Positions 63,322 to 64,000 of a stretch of 64,000 nt of DNA are shown here, one piece after another. The notes below the pieces were generated by a model. That model had not been told where the DNA came from. It searched no databases and worked only from the letters and a program-made list of their open reading frames with translations. The position numbers and the translations under genes were made by a program. The stretch lies in the NCBI RefSeq assembly GCF_008274805.1, contig NZ_CP022579.1, positions 1,798,001 to 1,862,000 on the forward strand, in the 5' to 3' direction. Every line of letters begins with the position of its first letter. Within the stretch, counting starts at the first letter, position 1. The DNA is from Oryzomicrobium terrae. GTDB taxonomy: Bacteria > Pseudomonadota > Gammaproteobacteria > Burkholderiales > Rhodocyclaceae.

Positions 63322-63872
63322 AGCCCTTTCACCGCGTAGACAGCGGGGAGGTTGCGCCAGGCGCCCCGCACATCCATCCCGTAGCCAAAGACGAAGCGGT
63401 TCGGCACGGAAACCGCCACGTAGTCGGCGGCAATCGGCTTGTTCAGGCCATTGGCCTTGTCGGCGAACACCGCTGTTTTCACTTCGGCAGCCCCCAATTG
63501 GAGCAACCGGTCGCGAATCACGGCCAGGGTGATGCCTTCGTCGAGGATATCGTCCACCACCAGCACGATCCGATCCTTGACGCTGGTCCACGGCGCGGCT
63601 TTCCATGACAGGGCTCCACCAGCAGTGTCCTGGCCATAGCGGGTGACATGGAGGTAGTCGAACTGCAGGGGGAATTTCAACTGGGTCATGAGCTGGCCGG
63701 CAAAGACCACGCCACCGGTCATGACACACAACACCAGGGGGCATTTCTCGCCCAGGTCGGCAGTAATGCACGCGGCAACCCGGGCAACCGCTTCGTTAAC
63801 CTCGGCCGCGCTGTGGATCACCTCGGCCTCGGCCAGGACGGCCTGGGCGTCCTGATAGTCGATGATGCTCAT
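63318..63872 (-). CDS. hpt: Hypoxanthine-guanine phosphoribosyltransferase
   Basis: A purine-salvage enzyme of 184 residues that makes IMP or GMP from the base and PRPP. The PRPP-binding motif is IVLVVDDILDEGITLAVI near residue 112, and the DYLHVTRYG segment and the flexible-loop region before it are typical. It is the hypoxanthine-guanine type that includes bacterial Hpt. It overlaps the methyltransferase gene downstream and follows galU by 3 bases. Confidence 0.9.
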   Translation of the reverse strand: MSIIDYQDAQAVLAEAEVIHSAAEVNEAVARVAACITADLGEKCPLVLCVMTGGVVFAGQLMTQLKFPLQFDYLHVTRYGQDTAGGALSWKAAPWTSVKDRIVLVVDDILDEGITLAVIRDRLLQLGAAEVKTAVFADKANGLNKPIAADYVAVSVPNRFVFGYGMDVRGAWRNLPAVYAVKGL

Positions 63873-63875
63873 GCG

Positions 63876-64000
63876 TTATCCCTTCAGGCCCCCGAGATAG
63901 GTATCAAACGCTGCTCCGACTTCAGGGTGGCGCCGTCCCAGGGCCACAGTAGCCTGCAGATACCCCAGCTTGGAGCCGCAGTCGTAACGCACCCCCTCGT
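63876..64000 (-). CDS. galU: UTP--glucose-1-phosphate uridylyltransferase (C-terminal end only, truncated by the window edge)
   Basis: About 40 C-terminal residues are visible, reading EGVRYDCGSKLGYLQATV, then ALGRRHPEVGAAFDTYL, and ending with a TAA at 63876. The YDCGSKLGYLQA motif is diagnostic of GalU. The gene starts outside the window. Confidence 0.9.
   Translation of the reverse strand, partial: EGVRYDCGSKLGYLQATVALGRRHPEVGAAFDTYLGGLKG

Noticed and set aside
1..64000. CRISPR arrays, insertion sequences, prophage or integrase genes
   Set aside because: No regularly spaced identical repeats, transposase, integrase or phage structural genes were found on either strand.

Overview
The window is about 64 kb of GC-rich bacterial chromosome with almost no non-coding space. 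Gene content and protein style point to a betaproteobacterium, most likely a member of the Rhodocyclales (Azospira/Dechlorosoma-like). This placement is an inference from a zinc-free L32, the rpoE-mucA-mucB-rseC-mucD-lepA-lepB-rnc-era-recO-pdxJ-acpS order, and the fab/plsX/rpmF order; no database search was possible. Both window ends cut genes: a cbiT/cobL-type methyltransferase on the left and galU on the right. No insertion sequence, prophage, CRISPR array or toxin cluster was seen.

Region 1 (1-6540): the end of a cobalamin (corrin ring) operon, with cbiT/cobL end, cobI, cbiG, cobE, cobJ and a small [2Fe-2S] ferredoxin. A cobalamin riboswitch follows and precedes a TonB-dependent outer-membrane receptor, so synthesis and corrinoid (or cobalt) uptake sit side by side. 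A bidirectional terminator closes the region.

Region 2 (6550-14750): a leftward fatty/aryl acid degradation cluster (enoyl-CoA hydratase, acyl-CoA dehydrogenase, 3-hydroxyacyl-CoA dehydrogenase, acyl-CoA ligase) with a divergent AraC regulator, then a SbmA/BacA-like ABC transporter and WrbA.

Region 3 (14980-22512): accessory genes: a WYL regulator with a VOC/EVE pair that shares its operator-like motif, a DUF1684 protein, three small secreted proteins (two Tyr/Pro-rich, one glycine-zipper lipoprotein), an FMN reductase, and an MFS exporter with a divergent LysR regulator.

Region 4 (22989-34694): an MdtABC-type tripartite RND pump with its outer-membrane lipoprotein, convergent with a second MFS exporter that has its own divergent LysR regulator.

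Region 5 (34700-63875): housekeeping genes, nearly all leftward. They comprise a five-tRNA run (Leu, Gly, Gly, Cys, Gly), pgsA, uvrC, nagZ-acpS-pdxJ-recO-era-rnc-lepB-lepA, the sigma-E envelope-stress operon, nadB (rightward), the type II fatty-acid synthesis operon with plsX and rpmF, maf-rsmI-like (rightward), then def, mtnP-like, a methyltransferase, hpt and galU.

The least expected structure is a degenerate ~39-bp repeat family seen at four places: upstream of cbiG, after the FMN reductase gene, at the 3' end of mdtB, and in front of or inside the start of uvrC. It behaves like a dispersed intergenic element that can be read in frame.
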